Assembly: GCF_918797505.1 (NCBI RefSeq)
Contig: NC_092795.1
Span: 124,001 to 188,000 of the forward strand
Direction of reading: 5' to 3'
Source: Bemisia tabaci
Lineage: Eukaryota; Arthropoda; Insecta; Hemiptera; Aleyrodidae
Length of the DNA: 64,000 bases
How positions within the stretch are numbered: the stretch's first letter is position 1; each line of letters opens with the position of its first letter. Positions 34,117 to 46,595 of this stretch are shown in pieces. Under the pieces are notes generated by a model that did no database searches, was not told the DNA's origin, and was given only the letters and a program-made list of their open reading frames with translations. The position numbers and the translations under genes are program-made.

Positions 34117-37100
34117 TAATTTCTCCCTTATCCAGGAGGAGGAACGTCATTTTATAATTTTCAGCTATGTTGGGAAGGGTCCTCAAACCGGGGAATTGTA
34201 ATATACCTGTTACGCCCCCCGTTGGTGCAACTGCCCAGTCCAAATGGTCAAATCCGGGAGACGACGGTGACAATGCAGATAGCTGACGTCAAGTCTTCGG
34301 GTAATCCTCCGAGCTCTCCACTGGCAATCCTCCGTAAAGCAGACCGGAGAGTTGAACAACGTAGCTAACGAAAGATCGGACCGTGCGCGTGCCACGTGTG
34401 GGGCTTTCAAACGCGCGCCGCCGCGGCAGAAAAATATTCTCTACATGCCGGAAACCTGAGAAACCTTCATCGCGCCAATTAAATTAAGTCGTGTGAGTCA
34501 CAGCTGTCGAATTGTTTTATTTTTTATTTTTCTATTTTTTTTTTGCGAGTTCCTCCTCCACCCTCACGTGATCCATACAGATTGACTGCTTCAGACAGGT
34601 TAAGACGAACTGAGAATTTAAACTGCTCAGTTAGGAATGGCTGGGTTAGGAGGGAAATGTATGGCAAATATCCAATTGGATATCGACGCTACTGCGGATT
34701 AAATGGTCATATGTATATTCAATGGGTGCTCTCGTATTAGCCCCCCTCGCCCAAGCTACATAAATTGTCGGGCACATCTAATAGAATAGGTCCTCCGTTT
34801 GCCGAGCGGACTATGGAAAAAATCCAAGTTCCTCCAATAGATTCCGGTTTAGCATTAACACGGCCCAGCTTGAGCTAATAGCCTCCATATAGGATTAAAT
34901 CCACAGGGCTTTAATTTGGTAGGAACAAAAAAACGTACTTCACCCGCCATTCGAAACTGGCCATTAGCTATATGTAATTGTTACAAAAAAACTAACCCAC
35001 ACGTGTATTGCAGCTGAATTTAAGAATTAAATTAAAATAAAAATAAAAATAAAAATCAATTATAGGTACTAAGAATTGAAAGTCTGTGCAAAAGACGACG
35101 AAGTAAAGCTCGCTTACTTTTTCACAGGTATCACCACTTACATCTTAACAGACGATGACGTTCACGAAGCAAGTAATTAAATCAACAACATTACAAATTT
35201 TTCATCAAATGTTATACCTCAAAGAAAAGTCGACAGAAATCATTATGTTCTTGGTAGTTTCATTGGATTTTTATCATCAAAGAATGTATTCTATGAACAT
35301 TTCAAACAATGATTGTAATGGTTTTTCTAGAAATGAAAGAAGAAATGAGTCATCAGCGGCGATTTTGAAACATCGTAATTGAGATTGACTTTCGTCGTCA
35401 TTATTTTTTGAGAGGTAGATACCATCTATGCACGTGACTACGGTGCCTTTTTTGTACATAACGCTGAAATTATACATGAATGGTATTTCTAGTATTAATA
35501 TTTTCCACCTTTAAAATGGCTACGTTCATCAGAGGTCTTAACAGAATTTGAGCACTTTTCCCACTAGTAAATTTATTTTTGAATCTTTTTTTGGTTCGAC
35601 TTTGTTCGAGGGAACTCATCAATTCATCATTTTTCTCAGGATACTATGCTATTTTACGGATCTTGTTGGGGCAATAAATCAAGCACATCTTGTAACCTCT
35701 TGCACTGCTAGGCTTCACTTCTCAAGGAAAATTATAAAATAACTTACACCCAAATAGTAGTTTTCATGTAAAAATCTGCTTGCGAGATGCTTGGTAGAGG
35801 TGAAAAAGAAAATATTACTAATGGTAAACTGCAATCAAGGATCTTGGTTCTTCCACATACTGGAATATTCTCTTAAGTGGTAGGTAACTCAACTGTTAGG
35901 GGATTTTCGCCCCTTCGAGCAAGAAAATGTTGATCGTTTACCATAATTCCTCTAAAATAAATCTAAGTAGTCTAATAAGTTTTCCGCTCTCTGCCCTCTC
36001 TTCCCTCGAACGATTTAAATTAGAGTTCGGGTTGCTAAACGACAGCAATGTGAGAACATAGGAATCGGGGGTTGGAAACTTTCTCACATAAGGTAACTAT
36101 TTCCAATTAAATTACTTTTCAGTGGGGCGCGCGTTCGTTTTGACTTTGGAGGTCGTCGAACAACGTTGTAAGGTCATCAACCACGTCACAAAGTTGCCAA
36201 ATCTCATGCAAAATATAGTCTCCGTCGAATATTACGGATTGTACCAAGACCTGATAATTTTTGGTTGAGGTAAGTCTACCGTTTTGTCTTGTTACCTGAT
36301 TGCCAGAGTAAAAAATAAAAAAAGACGGTTTTAACTGAACTTTGATTGAAACTTTGTAGGTAATCTAATCAGTTTTCCGGTAGTTTGATATACAATACTG
36401 AAAAATGGGGCTGCTATTTGCTATCAGGGAATACTGTTATGAGCTCATTTTGGAAAACACAAATGAACCATTAAAATCCCTGCGTATATACGCTTCTATG
36501 GATTGGCCAGAAATAGCAATTCTCCATAGAAAAATGACGTCGTATCGATCACTTGAGTGTAAATTTTGTAGCTAGTAGTTTGGTGAAAGTTCCATACTCC
36601 GTGCAAAATTTTGTTGATATGAAAAATATCATAAATAGGCCGCCTCAAGGATGAAATACAATTTTAAAAGGAGATACAGTTTTTTTTTTCCATTCAGCAA
36701 TTAAATTAAAAAGAAGAGGGAAGGTGGAAGAAATTATTTTCATTTTGATGTTTTTGCTACTTTTAAATTACACCAATATCTCTTTTCTATAAAACTGCAT
36801 ATGATTAACTGTGATCTAATGAAAGGATAGGTACGAGTTGAAACCTGTGAAAAGTAATCAAAGATAAATAAGATAAATTTTTGTACCTATAGTTCGATCC
36901 GAAAGCTCTTTTTAAGACTTAGGACATTCGCCGATCAAAGGAGTGTTTAAATAAATGGATGAAACTTTTTTGCCTCTCATCTTCTAACCTCAAGTTGTGC
37001 ATTATTTTTATCATGTTAAGTCTGCCAAACAGCGCAGTCGTGATTTATTCGAAGTATCGGTTAATATCGAAGTTTTAAAGACGTAAAACGCCAAATGGTG

Positions 37101-39330
37101 TTTGGCAGCAATGCAAGGCAGAACAGAAAGATTCTCCCTAAAAGAATAACCACCCTTGCACGGCTGCCACTGAGGTCACATACACTGAAAACCTTTCCAG
37201 GAACACCACACAGCATTCATTCGTTCTTAGAAATTATTTGCGCTTGTACAGTTGAATTTTTTTAGCAAGCTAATTTGGTGGTGTATCATATCTAATTTTC
37301 AATCCACTAAAAAAATCCTACATCCTTTGTATCCTCCATCAATTATAAAAATGATTCCGTCGATTCGATCATTGATCAAATTCGCTTTTTATTAGGCGAA
37401 TACTTTGCCCTCTTTGCTAACAATAAAACATTATGCGGTTGCACTTTAAAGAGTTATATAATTCATAGATTTAAAAATTTAATCGTGGCAATTATAAACA
37501 AACCCATACATTCACTCCTGAATATGTTTGTTTTTGTAAAGGAACTTTTTTTTTACTTATTATTGCCATTAAGCGCGCGTACGTCCTTGGTCGAAACATC
37601 TGAGTAACATGTGTTCTCAAAACTTTAAAATGAATATCCGTGATTTTATGTAAATAACATCGGCAACTCTGTCAGGAACTTTCAGTCATTGCTCGTCGCT
37701 TTTAAGGCAGGAAATTAATTGCTTCTGTCCCCGCAACTCCCGCAAGACTTGAAGCCGCAACCCGCGCAACTAAACCGAAGTGAACCTAATGGCGTCGCCC
37801 TCACCTTCCCTACGGTCATAGCCGATTGTCACGCGCTCTGTACTTCAAAAATCGGTTGAAAGGGCTCCAAAGAAGTCCAAAGATTCCTTTTCAATTTATT
37901 TTGCTCAGCTCTAAGACTTTATAATTGCATCAGATAATTTTGGAAATGAGGCCCTTCCGCGCTACCTCCTCCCATAAGCAAACACCATGAAAGAGCGGAA
38001 TGAAGCGCAAAAAGTCATTTATCAGATGAAAAGTCGTAACTCCATTCCAACTGTTCCAAGGTAGCAAAATCTACTTAAAAATTATTTTTCTTCACAAGAA
38101 TATGACCATGCAATTCCTATCCAATTTTTTGCTGATTGTTGCGTTACCTATCAGAGCAAAAATCAATAAAATTTTTCGTTAGAAATGGATTTTGTCCTAT
38201 TTTGAATTATGGTTACGTTTTTTGTCTGAAAAAGAGGAAAATTGACGGACTAGTCCAATTGACCAGAGTTTTTTAGAGACCCGGACTTTGAATTAAATAT
38301 TTTCTAGGTTTCCCATTTCAAGTGGAGACAACGGTCGAGACAGTCGCAAAGCCAGCGAGTGGACGCGCGTATGATGGTATCATTTCAATGCTCGGTTCTT
38401 AAACGGTCGACGTTAAAATAGGTATAATTAATAAGCTCTTGGACGTAATCGCCCCGCGGAGCCCCCCGGTTAGCGAGGGCGGTTGTTCCATCCTAGATGA
38501 GCGCGCCTCATGTTTTAAAGTTATTGATCTATTCCCTTATAGGGTTCGAGTCACCGTTCCAAGGCGCTCCAACAATCAACTCGCTTACGCGGATGACCTC
38601 GTGTAGCACCTTGCCTTTCGGACCCTAGCCATCCACCAACGGGGAACAGCGTCGCAGTCATCGAATTCGTCTTTCGACAAATGATCAGCCGCAGGAGAAG
38701 AATTGATTTGCTTGTAGGGATTAGGACTCTAGGTCGAATTCATAAACAGCACCTTCCCTCAGGAATCCCTATCTCGTGTATATTGTCACTGTAAGGTACG
38801 TTTAAGGAAGCCCTAGAAATAGTGTATTTAAACGCACAATCGTCGCTGACTTGGAGTTAAATTCAGCGGTGTAATTTCAGAAAAGAGTCCTTGGAAAGGG
38901 TCGTAATCATTCACACCAACAAATATGAGAACTGCCAAAAACACATGAAAATCTACTTTTGTTAATTTGAAGGCAAGTTCACACCTCCTTTGTAATAGAT
39001 ATGAAACGTCAGGAAGACGCCCGGCAACGCACTTGACACGGGCTCGCTCTGGGGACGTAAAGAGCGTTTTCGGGGGCGCTTAAAAGGCAGAGTCTCCACC
39101 AATCCGCGAATTTTAGGAGCCACGGATAGCTCACTTTGGTAGAATGATAACAAGACAACGATCAGGAGCTGTTGAGATTTGATTTAATAATCATAGACAA
39201 AGTACACGTATCAAATTCCAGAACAACGAAACCGAAAAACACACCTAAATCCTCTTAAAAATCTTCCAAACTTCCAAAAACTCTCCAAAACAACCGATAC
39301 TCAAAAGGAGACAAAAACTACAGCTAGCAC
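34117..39330. other. No gene seen in about 5.2 kb
   Basis: Long unique-looking AT-rich stretch. An AAAAT microsatellite of about five units lies at 35035-35056. GC-richer patches occur near 34380-34430 and 38440-38590. A GGTTCGAGTCACC word near 38540 resembles a pol III B-box but no matching A-box or cloverleaf was found. The short frames present have no recognisable domain. Confidence 0.35.
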
Positions 39331-40090
39331 ACCAGGACTTGGCGGGAGGCAACAGTCGGTTGACTCTATTTTCCTGACAGGCCCCCCACAAAGGAGGGGG
39401 GGTTGCCGGAACTCCAGCCCCGGGGTCCGGGGCCTGGGAGGGCCCGGTGGGGCCTCGCAGAAGCACAAAAGTTTCCATTTGTATTACCAATCGGCCGGCA
39501 AAAGTAAACAAATTTTGTTGTTTGAGATTTTGCTCGAGGCCCAGACAGGCTTGCGTCGGCCCCTGGGATAGGCTATCTTTTGCCAAAACTTTGTCCCCAT
39601 CTCAGTTCAGAGGTATATTTTTTTTCTTTGTGCAATAAGCTGAAATTTAATATGTTTTCATTCCTTCTATTTTCCTTTTCCTTCATCACAGGTAAAATTT
39701 TACTCAAGTCAGAACTGATTCAATAGTTCACTTCAGGTATTAAAGACCTTTTAAGTTTAAAATGATTTTTTATCTAAGTATATTTTTAAAAAAAAATTAT
39801 ACGTCGAATGTTTTTTTTTATTTCATAGCGGCTCATTACAAATTTTCAAACAACTGCAATTATTCTAAAATTTTGAAAGGACAAAAATCTTGCATAATCT
39901 AATCTGAATAAGTGCGGAAATAGCATTAAATTACTCAGATTGGAGGCAGAATATTAACCTCGAACTCCCCTCCTGCTGGGGGGCGGTCCCCCCTTACATA
40001 GTTTACTGAAAGCCCCCCCCCCCCCGCTGACCGATCCTACCGCGGGGCCCACTGATGGATGTGGGGGGCCTGGTTGCTGATCCTCTATGC
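39331..40090. other. G/C homopolymer-rich repeat fragments
   Basis: CAGGCCCCCCACAAAGGAGG near 39377, GGGGTCCGGGGCCTGGGAGG near 39421, and C-runs at 39983-40025 around CGCTGACCGATCC. These look like scraps of the same decayed GC-rich repeat as 33401-33869. Intervening DNA is AT-rich. Confidence 0.4.
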
Positions 40091-41735
40091 CGGGGGTCTT
40101 GCAAAGGTTGATTCAACACCACCGAATAACACTTCGAGGACGCAGGGATGGAATTTTACGTGCTCCTGGGTATCACGGAATCGCGACATTTCCCGTCCCG
40201 GCGAAGATGAGCGACTGACTTTGGAAATTTTCCGGAAAACGCGCGCGTCACCGTGCACCGCCGCGCCGCGCGCCGCTTCCCACGTTCCGCGCGTCCTGCC
40301 CCTTTACGCCAATAGCATCTCACGAAGAGTGCTGATCAATCTAGGGCTGGCCGCGGTTCACACGGGAAACAAGAGAAAAACCTACCTAACCTTTGATGTC
40401 ACAGTATTTCCTCCTCGCTGAGCCGCTGTCCGGCGAGGGATCCCACCACAGTGCTCCGGCGTGCGATCTGTGCTATTCTCCCAATACAAGAACATGAATA
40501 ATTTTTAGGTTTAGGGCTCAATTTTCGTTTCAGATACATGTTTAATACATTTTTGTACAAAGGCGCTCATAATAGATTACAGGGATTTGAGATTGCAAAA
40601 AATACAAAACACAAAAGAAGACGTGCCGCAGGTTTTGTAAATAATTTTAAGGTAGGTCTGTGCCCTATTTATAGTTTGTCAAAATTACAGAGTCTTTTTC
40701 CTTTTTATATCATATTATTTGCGATAGAAAATACGTGTGATTCCTTGTAAGAGTCTATTTCCGAAAGTAAACGTGTAATTTAACTCAAGTTTTTCAACGA
40801 TGGTTCCTTTCATAACTCTTTACTTTAAAAGCGTCCTCAAGCCCCAATAGACGTCATATTCATGGTTGTCCCATCAACTGTGAGGTTTCCTTATCTAAAG
40901 TGATTTTCATGGCTTTGGGAAGCCTCGTCGTTTAAGGAATGACTATGAATACGACCCTTTGATCACAATGGGGTAGTCTCGTAGGAAGGGAGAAAAAACA
41001 ACAATTAAATCGGCCCGCCCCGGACATGGATGCAACTAATCGTGTCCAAAGGACATCCACGCTGCATCAATAAAATTGAAGGCGCTCTGATATTTCTCTC
41101 TCCCTAGAGCGGCGCAGACGTTGCACCATTACAAGTCTATCCTAGGGAATGAGTCCTCTATCGCAACACAGGGTGTCCAAGAGTTGGCCAACACACAGTG
41201 AAATATTTCTCCAAGATCTCCCCAAGAGGAAAATATTAAGAGGGCTTCAATATTTTCTTCATTTGATTTCTCTTCAAGACAATGACGATTCCGGTTGTCT
41301 CGAGAAGAAATTCGACGAGGAAAATCTAAAAAGGACGTCTAATGCAGTGTTTGCAAGTTGGAAATACTGTTAATATACATATATTTGAAATCCATCAAAA
41401 ATATCGGTTTCAGGTGAGGCAAGCTGCCTTGCTAAGAATAGCTCATTTTACATGCATTTAGATCGAGGAAAAACAGTGCTGCCAACGTTCATGAATCGCC
41501 AGTGATTCTTCGAGAATTCGGGGAAAGTTTTCGCCGTAAAATTTTCACAAAATACGCATTTTTTTCCCCAGGAACACTTCCCTTGGGAGCTACGGCTGCG
41601 GATTTTAAAAAAAAAATAATAATAATCATGATTTACATTATCTTTACTTGGACTTTTTTATGCTAAAAGCAACTATGTATATTCTACGCAAATCCTATAC
41701 ACTACACTACTCAGAAAGTTTTGTACTACAATATA
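40091..41735. other. CpG-rich patch, otherwise no gene seen
   Basis: 40160-40450 is dense in CpG, with GCGCGCG and CCGCCGCGCC words, and supports a 120-codon plus-strand frame at 40059-40421 without a recognisable domain. A promoter or first exon is possible from composition alone. The rest is AT-rich. Confidence 0.3.
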
Positions 41736-41997
41736 TGGACCGCGTTAAACAGAAAGGAACCAAGCCACATGAGCTATTGCCTAATTCGATTCGGCAATTT
41801 AATGTTTTACATGAAAACGATAGTACGGATTTTCGTGAAAATTTCAGTGAATTTTCTCCATAGTATGAAACAAAGCTCTTAAAATTTTCAAAGGAATCAG
41901 CACGAATTAAGCTCTCGTAAAAAATTAAATTGCTCACAATCAGTTAAATTTGGCAATAGCTGATGTGGCTTGGTTCCTTTCCATTAAACGCGGTCCA
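41736..41997. mobile_element. Palindromic MITE, GGACCGCGTTAAAC family, copy 2
   Basis: TGGACCGCGTTAAACAGAAA, GGAACCAAGCCACAT and GAGCTATTGCC at the left are inverted at the right, which ends GTTAAACGCGGTCCA in near-exact form. TATA occurs on both sides, at 41732-41735 and 41998-42001, and could be the target duplication. It is 262 bp long and non-coding. Confidence 0.88.
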
Positions 41998-43739
41998 TAT
42001 AAAGCCTTAATCTGTATGGCCCAAGGAATCGAGCCATTCAGTATTGTCCGTAGAGTGTTGACCGCCTGATATCTTGTACGTTCAATCGCGGTTATTTTCA
42101 TTAATAATAATATCACATCATGAATATTTAAATAACATTATTTTCTATGTATCGCTTAAATTTAGTTTTTTTGCCTTATCCTAACTATATTTTTACTCTA
42201 TTCTACCGAAACTCACCTTGAAAGCACTTATAATTTCGAATTGTCACATTCTATTGGTGCGAAGTAAATTCAACTGGATCTTTTTTCATAGTGAAGTGTG
42301 GTTGATTCCGAGGTCCGTTAAGGAACTGTGCTTAGAAAAGCTAGGAGCAGACGGGAGAACATTAAGAAAAGAACAATCCGTCGCGTCGCGTCGCGTCGCG
42401 TCGGCATTGCAATCTCAATAGACGCGCGCGACGCGGCAGTTAGCGCCCATTCATCCCTGACTGCCTCTCGCGAGCGCAAGCGCCTCCAGCGCAGGTGATG
42501 GAGAGCCACGATAAGTTGATACTCCCCAAGTTTGGAAGCCCAACTTATTGAATGGAGTTTATTTTATGATGTTGTCAGCTTTAACATTGAATACAAGCTC
42601 TTGTCTCCCTCAAACTTTAAACTTTCAGCAATTTATTTCTTTGTCCGAATCTTCGCCAACTTCTCATTTTCTCAAGCTTGAGGGGGAGGATCCATTTCCG
42701 AAAATAATACCTCTTCTGTTAGCGTCGCCCGTCAAGAAACTCCTGGCAATTAACGGTAATTAATGCAAATCCTCCAGAGTCGATTTTTTGTTGCTCACGC
42801 GGAAAAAAGTTCGGTTGACATGCGTTGAAAGCTCATGATTTCGTTCACAGCATCCAAACTTCCCGGTGACCGACTGCATGGAATGTAAGCATTCTCATAC
42901 ATACGTTTTCTCTTCACATTTTCACGTAACGCAAGATTCGCGCAACGAAAATGACTAGAATAAACTCCAAACTAAGTTATTAAACGTTTTTACATGCGTT
43001 TTAAACCTTCCGCTGATCAATAACCAGAAGTCTACGCGAGTCAAATGGCGCATTAAACGCTACCGTAGTAGTCTTTGCGACATGAGGCAATGGAAACCTT
43101 TATTTCGGTGCCCCAGCTCAGCTATTGGACGTGGTCGTCACTTCGAACAACACAAGGCGGGGAAGGAACATTCTTTGATTAAGGCTCCTGTCAAAAATGT
43201 TGTAAGACGCAATTTGATTCACGTAGATTTTTTTTTCATCTCGTGAGCAGGGAATTCAAAATCCCCTTAGCCGATGTAATCTAAGAACGTTGATATCTTA
43301 GTTAGAAGTTGACTTTAGAAAATTTCTCCGTGGAAATCGTGTTCTAGATGATATTTTGAGTGGAAAACTGGGATCAGAATGCTTAATGCGCACCATGTCT
43401 TTGGCCCATTAGACTCCGCATGAAGAAACTCATTCTTCTGTCTCATTTAAGAAACAACGTACGTGTTATTACCTTGCCTAGATAGGTGCTTTTGTATGTG
43501 AACAATATATATTAGTTTTTTGTTGCAAAATATAGTTAAATTGGGCTTTATTATGCATAAAGGGTAAGCACTTTTTATTACTAGAAATTGAGGGCTGGAT
43601 TAGCCATTAAGACGCTATAGCCTATTATACTGCAACATGCCGAGGGGCTCAAAAATATTGAAGATCTTAAACCGTAAAAGCTTACTCATTATAAATCCCT
43701 GTGTGGAGGATCGTGTCTCGCATACCCGTTCCATTATAT
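41998..43739. other. No gene seen; short TCGCG array
   Basis: AT-rich overall. At about 42379-42403 a GTCGC unit repeats about five times, followed by a CpG-rich segment to 42500. GGAAAAAAGTTCGGTTGAC near 42802 may be a scrap of the GTTCGGT family. Confidence 0.4.
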
Positions 43740-44905
43740 CACTGAAAAAGAAGTTCGATAGATTCGAACTAGTTAAGATAAAATGGGTCCAGGTTTTGTT
43801 CGGTACACACCAGGGCCGGATTCACCTACTTGCCGCCCATGGGCCGCCTATATTATGCCACCCCCTTCTCATTCGTTTTGAAACTCGATAAAAACCATCA
43901 AATGAACGTGTCAGCGGGGGACGGGTGCATAAAACGCATTTACTCGTGTTGAACACATTTTTTGGGGAAGCCCTGTCAACACTACTAGCAAAAGTTCACG
44001 AAACTTTGCGCGAAAATTAAGCTCCGTAAACCTATCTCTGTGTGGACAAGGCCTTCCATTCATAAGAAATCAACGAAAAAATGATGAAAGAATTAACATA
44101 ATTGTGGTTCAATGATTCTAACTTCCGCCGCCGCGCCGCGCAGACCGCACCGTGTTGGACGCAATGCGTGAAGTATTCACGCAGTCTTGTAGGCGCTATG
44201 CGTTTCGCGCTGACCGCACTGTGTTTGGCGCAATGCGTGAAGTATTCTTGCATTCTTGTTGACGCTATCCGTTTCACGCTGACCGCGATGACCGCACTGT
44301 GTTTGATGCAATGCGTGAAGTATTCGTGCAGTCTTGTAGGCGCTAATATCTGTTACATGCCGATCGCCGCGCCGAGGGCTTCTCCTTTTCATCTCAAGTC
44401 CTCGTTATCATTTCTCTGTAAGTCACGCCGTTCCAGGCCAAATTGCGTGTTTGGTCTCTCTCTTAACTCGACTTATTGAAGGTGCTATCTCTTCTATCAC
44501 TAATAATAAGAGACGACAAAATTAGAAATTACTATACTCTCAGGGAATGAGAGATTTTGTCGCCTTTTCTCGTTTCTAATTTTGCTTTTATAAATCGGAT
44601 TTTTTTTATACCTACACTTTTAAAAATTGCAAATTTTTGCCGCCCCTTAGATTTGCCGCCATGGGCCGCGGCCCATGTGGCCACCCCCTTAATCCGGCCC
44701 TGGTACACACAACCGAATTATTCGGCCTGTTCAACCAAACTGTTCGGTTCGCTGAACCGAACTATAAGAACTAGTTATCGTTCGGTCGCACGAACCGAAC
44801 AGTTTGGCTGAATAGACCTAATTATTCGGTTGTGTGTACCGAACAAAACCCGGGCTCATATCATCCTAACTGGTTCGGGTCTACTGAACTTCGTTTTTTT
44901 CAGTG
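43740..44905. mobile_element. GTTCGGT-family palindromic MITE split by a hAT element
   Basis: CACTGAAAAAGAAGTTCG at 43740 and CGTTTTTTTCAGTG ending at 44905 form the ends. The right portion is rich in CGAACCGAA and TTCGGTTGTG words that fold back on each other. The sequence is cut between GTTCGGTACACAC and GTACACACAACCG by the 892-bp hAT element. Removing it and one octamer leaves a MITE of about 270 bp related to the termini at 21537-22931. Confidence 0.78.
43811..44702 (-). mobile_element. hAT non-autonomous element, CAGGGCC family, copy 2
   Basis: Ends CAGGGCCGGATTCACC and AATCCGGCCCTG are flanked by perfect 8-bp duplications GTACACAC at 43803-43810 and 44703-44710. The element is inverted relative to 11047-11843 and shares its GCCGCCATGGGCCGCGGCCC subterminal block. 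The interior contains three copies of the GCAATGCGTGAAGTATTC satellite at about 44158-44345, which generate repeated peptides in overlapping frames on both strands. There is no transposase. Confidence 0.92.
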
Positions 44906-45116
44906 GCGATAGCACCTGCTTTCAGAGGTGCTAAATAAAGTTCAGCCTAAGAACGCTCAATATATAATTTCGGCAATTCACATATTTGGGCGCCCTAGAG
45001 GTTTTCGGTTGTGACGAATGTTTTATGAATAAGCCAGAAACAGCACCTCCTTATTGCATAAAACGAGAAAAAACGGTAAGAAATGGCCGAATCTGTATGT
45101 AAGAAGGTGGAGAAAT

Positions 45117-45316
45117 GATGATGGGTCCACACCATTTCGCGAGGAAAACAAAGCCAAGAAGTTCCAAAAATTCTACATACTGGTGCTGTTTACTACTTTA
45201 CATTACTAGTTTTAGTACTGGTACTTATTAGAGCTCAAAAATCGTTGACTCTAATTAAAATTTTCGGAACTTCTTGCCTAAGTTTTCCCCGCGAAATGGT
45301 GTGAACCCAGCATCAT
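45117..45316. mobile_element. Palindromic MITE, CACACCATTTCGCG family
   Basis: GATGATGGGTCCACACCATT with TCGCGAGGAAAAC at the left mirrors GTTTTCCCCGCGAAATGG and TGTGAACCCAGCATCAT at the right. AAGAAGTTCC pairs with GGAACTTCTT inside. It is about 200 bp and non-coding. No second copy was seen. Confidence 0.8.
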
Positions 45317-45906
45317 GTCACCACCTTGTTACTTATTGTAGAATAGAATAACTTGATGGGGAGAGTACAGGCATGTCCAAAAAAGGTGCTCTTGGGGCCC
45401 AATAGGGCAGTCAACTGGCTGCCCTCTTCGGACATGAAGCACCGGGTAAATGTCACTGCCAATCATCAGATTCCAATATCAAATTAAGATGGCCAAGAAT
45501 GTGCATAAGTGAGTGTTCTTCCGCAAAAATGGATAAAATTATGCAAAATTAAGTCAAATGCGTGCTTTTAAACGGAGGATCGTAGAACTTTTAATAATAA
45601 ATCATTGTGGATAATTTGAGTTCGGAGGTCAGCTGCTTCTTTGAGTCTAAGAAGCCTCATGACCTAATAACCTCGGAAATGAAGGACATGGTCGTACTGT
45701 CCCCACATCGGTATTCGATTGGAAAATAGAGCGCAATCGACTATGGAACTTGATATCTTGTGCAAATTTCTGGATGGTGATGAGGACGCGAAAGGGCGCG
45801 GCAGGGAAAAGCGTATGAGCGCTCGGATATTGTTGTCTGCTTTAGTAGCTGTTGTTAGTGGGAGGTGATTAACGTGTTGTAATGGGCAATGAGCAATGCA
45901 ACTTAC
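45317..45906. other. Probable intron downstream of the LRR exon
   Basis: No coding signal consistent with leucine-rich repeats was found on the minus strand here. The DNA immediately below 45907 begins with the splice donor GTAAGT on the minus strand. Confidence 0.45.
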
Positions 45907-46136
45907 AGTTTGATGAGGGTAGGAGGGAGGCCGATGGGAACGGCGGGAAGCCCGAGGGCGCGGCAGGTGAGCTCCTTCGGCGTGTCCGTGTTGTCCACAT
46001 GGCAGTCCGCGGGGTAGGTGTGGGGCGGCGGCGGCGGCACCGCCACGCTCACCCTTGTCCCGCCACCACCGCCGCCCACGCCCGAACCACGGCCGTAGCT
46101 CCCCATCACCAAGGCCAGAAATAGCAGGACTATCAT
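45907..46136 (-). CDS. First coding exon of a secreted or membrane leucine-rich-repeat protein
   Basis: The minus-strand exon runs from an acceptor (TATGTTTGTTTCAG, AG at 46157-46156) through a 19-base leader to ATG at 46136. It ends at 45907 before GTAAGT, leaving 76 codons plus two bases. Residues 1-12, MIVLLFLALVMG, form a signal-peptide core. Residues 13-29 are Gly-rich, with six consecutive Gly, and 34-38 are five Pro. Residues 45-76 fit an LRR N-terminal cap: Cys45, then ELTCRALGLPAVPIGLPPTL with Cys58, the L..VP..LP spacing and a following I-K-L start of the first repeat. The exon is GC-richer than its surroundings. LRR caps of this kind belong to secreted or single-pass adhesion and receptor proteins. 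Which one cannot be said from this exon. Later exons were not located. Confidence 0.72.
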
Positions 46137-46220
46137 AATAGTTCCGCCCGCATATCTGAAACAAACATACCATTCCTCTTTAGCATCTATCACATTATAG
46201 TTCAAAACTTCAATCAAATG

Positions 46221-46595
46221 CACCGCTCGTATAAATATCAAACAGATTTAAGTGCACGTGAGAAATATGGGGCGTGCTCGTCAGTTCTCTGCCCGTAAGA
46301 GTGAATGAGAATGATAAAGCGCCGGTGACGTCAACGGAGATGGATGCCGTCGTCGCGGCTCCTCTAGTGCGCTTTATCTCATGAGCCCTGTCCACAACGC
46401 TCTCGTCCCATGCCCGCGGCTCATATATCCCGCATTCAGTTGGCACAAAGTGCTCTTTGCTCATTTAAAATCCCGCTTTTCCAATTATTCAAAAGGAATC
46501 ACGCCCACTGACCATATTGTTTCTTATCCAGATTTCTAGAGCACACCCCAGATTTCTCACCTGCGCATAGTTCTGTTTGATAGAAATACGTCCAA
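46221..46595. mobile_element. TTGGACGTATTTC-family palindrome, diverged copy
   Basis: The left end CGTATAAATATCAAACAG and right end CTGTTTGATAGAAATACG with TCCAA are inverted. The interior AATATGGGGCGTGCTCG, AAAGCGCC, GTGACGTCAACGG and CTCATGAGCCCTGTCCA blocks match the better-preserved 53468-53910 in order. An open frame across it (46210-46464) is repeat-derived. It lies just upstream of the LRR exon. Confidence 0.75.

Noticed and set aside
38530..38560. Possible tRNA gene from a GGTTCGAGTC word
   Set aside because: No matching A-box at tRNA spacing and no cloverleaf stems could be formed by eye.
44032..44479. Frames with repeated Cys/Val/Lys-Tyr-Ser peptides
   Set aside because: They are translations of the satellite inside the hAT element, on both strands.
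45664..46173. 169-codon minus-strand frame overlapping the LRR exon
   Set aside because: It reads the same strand in another register. The signal peptide, LRR cap and both splice signals support the other frame.
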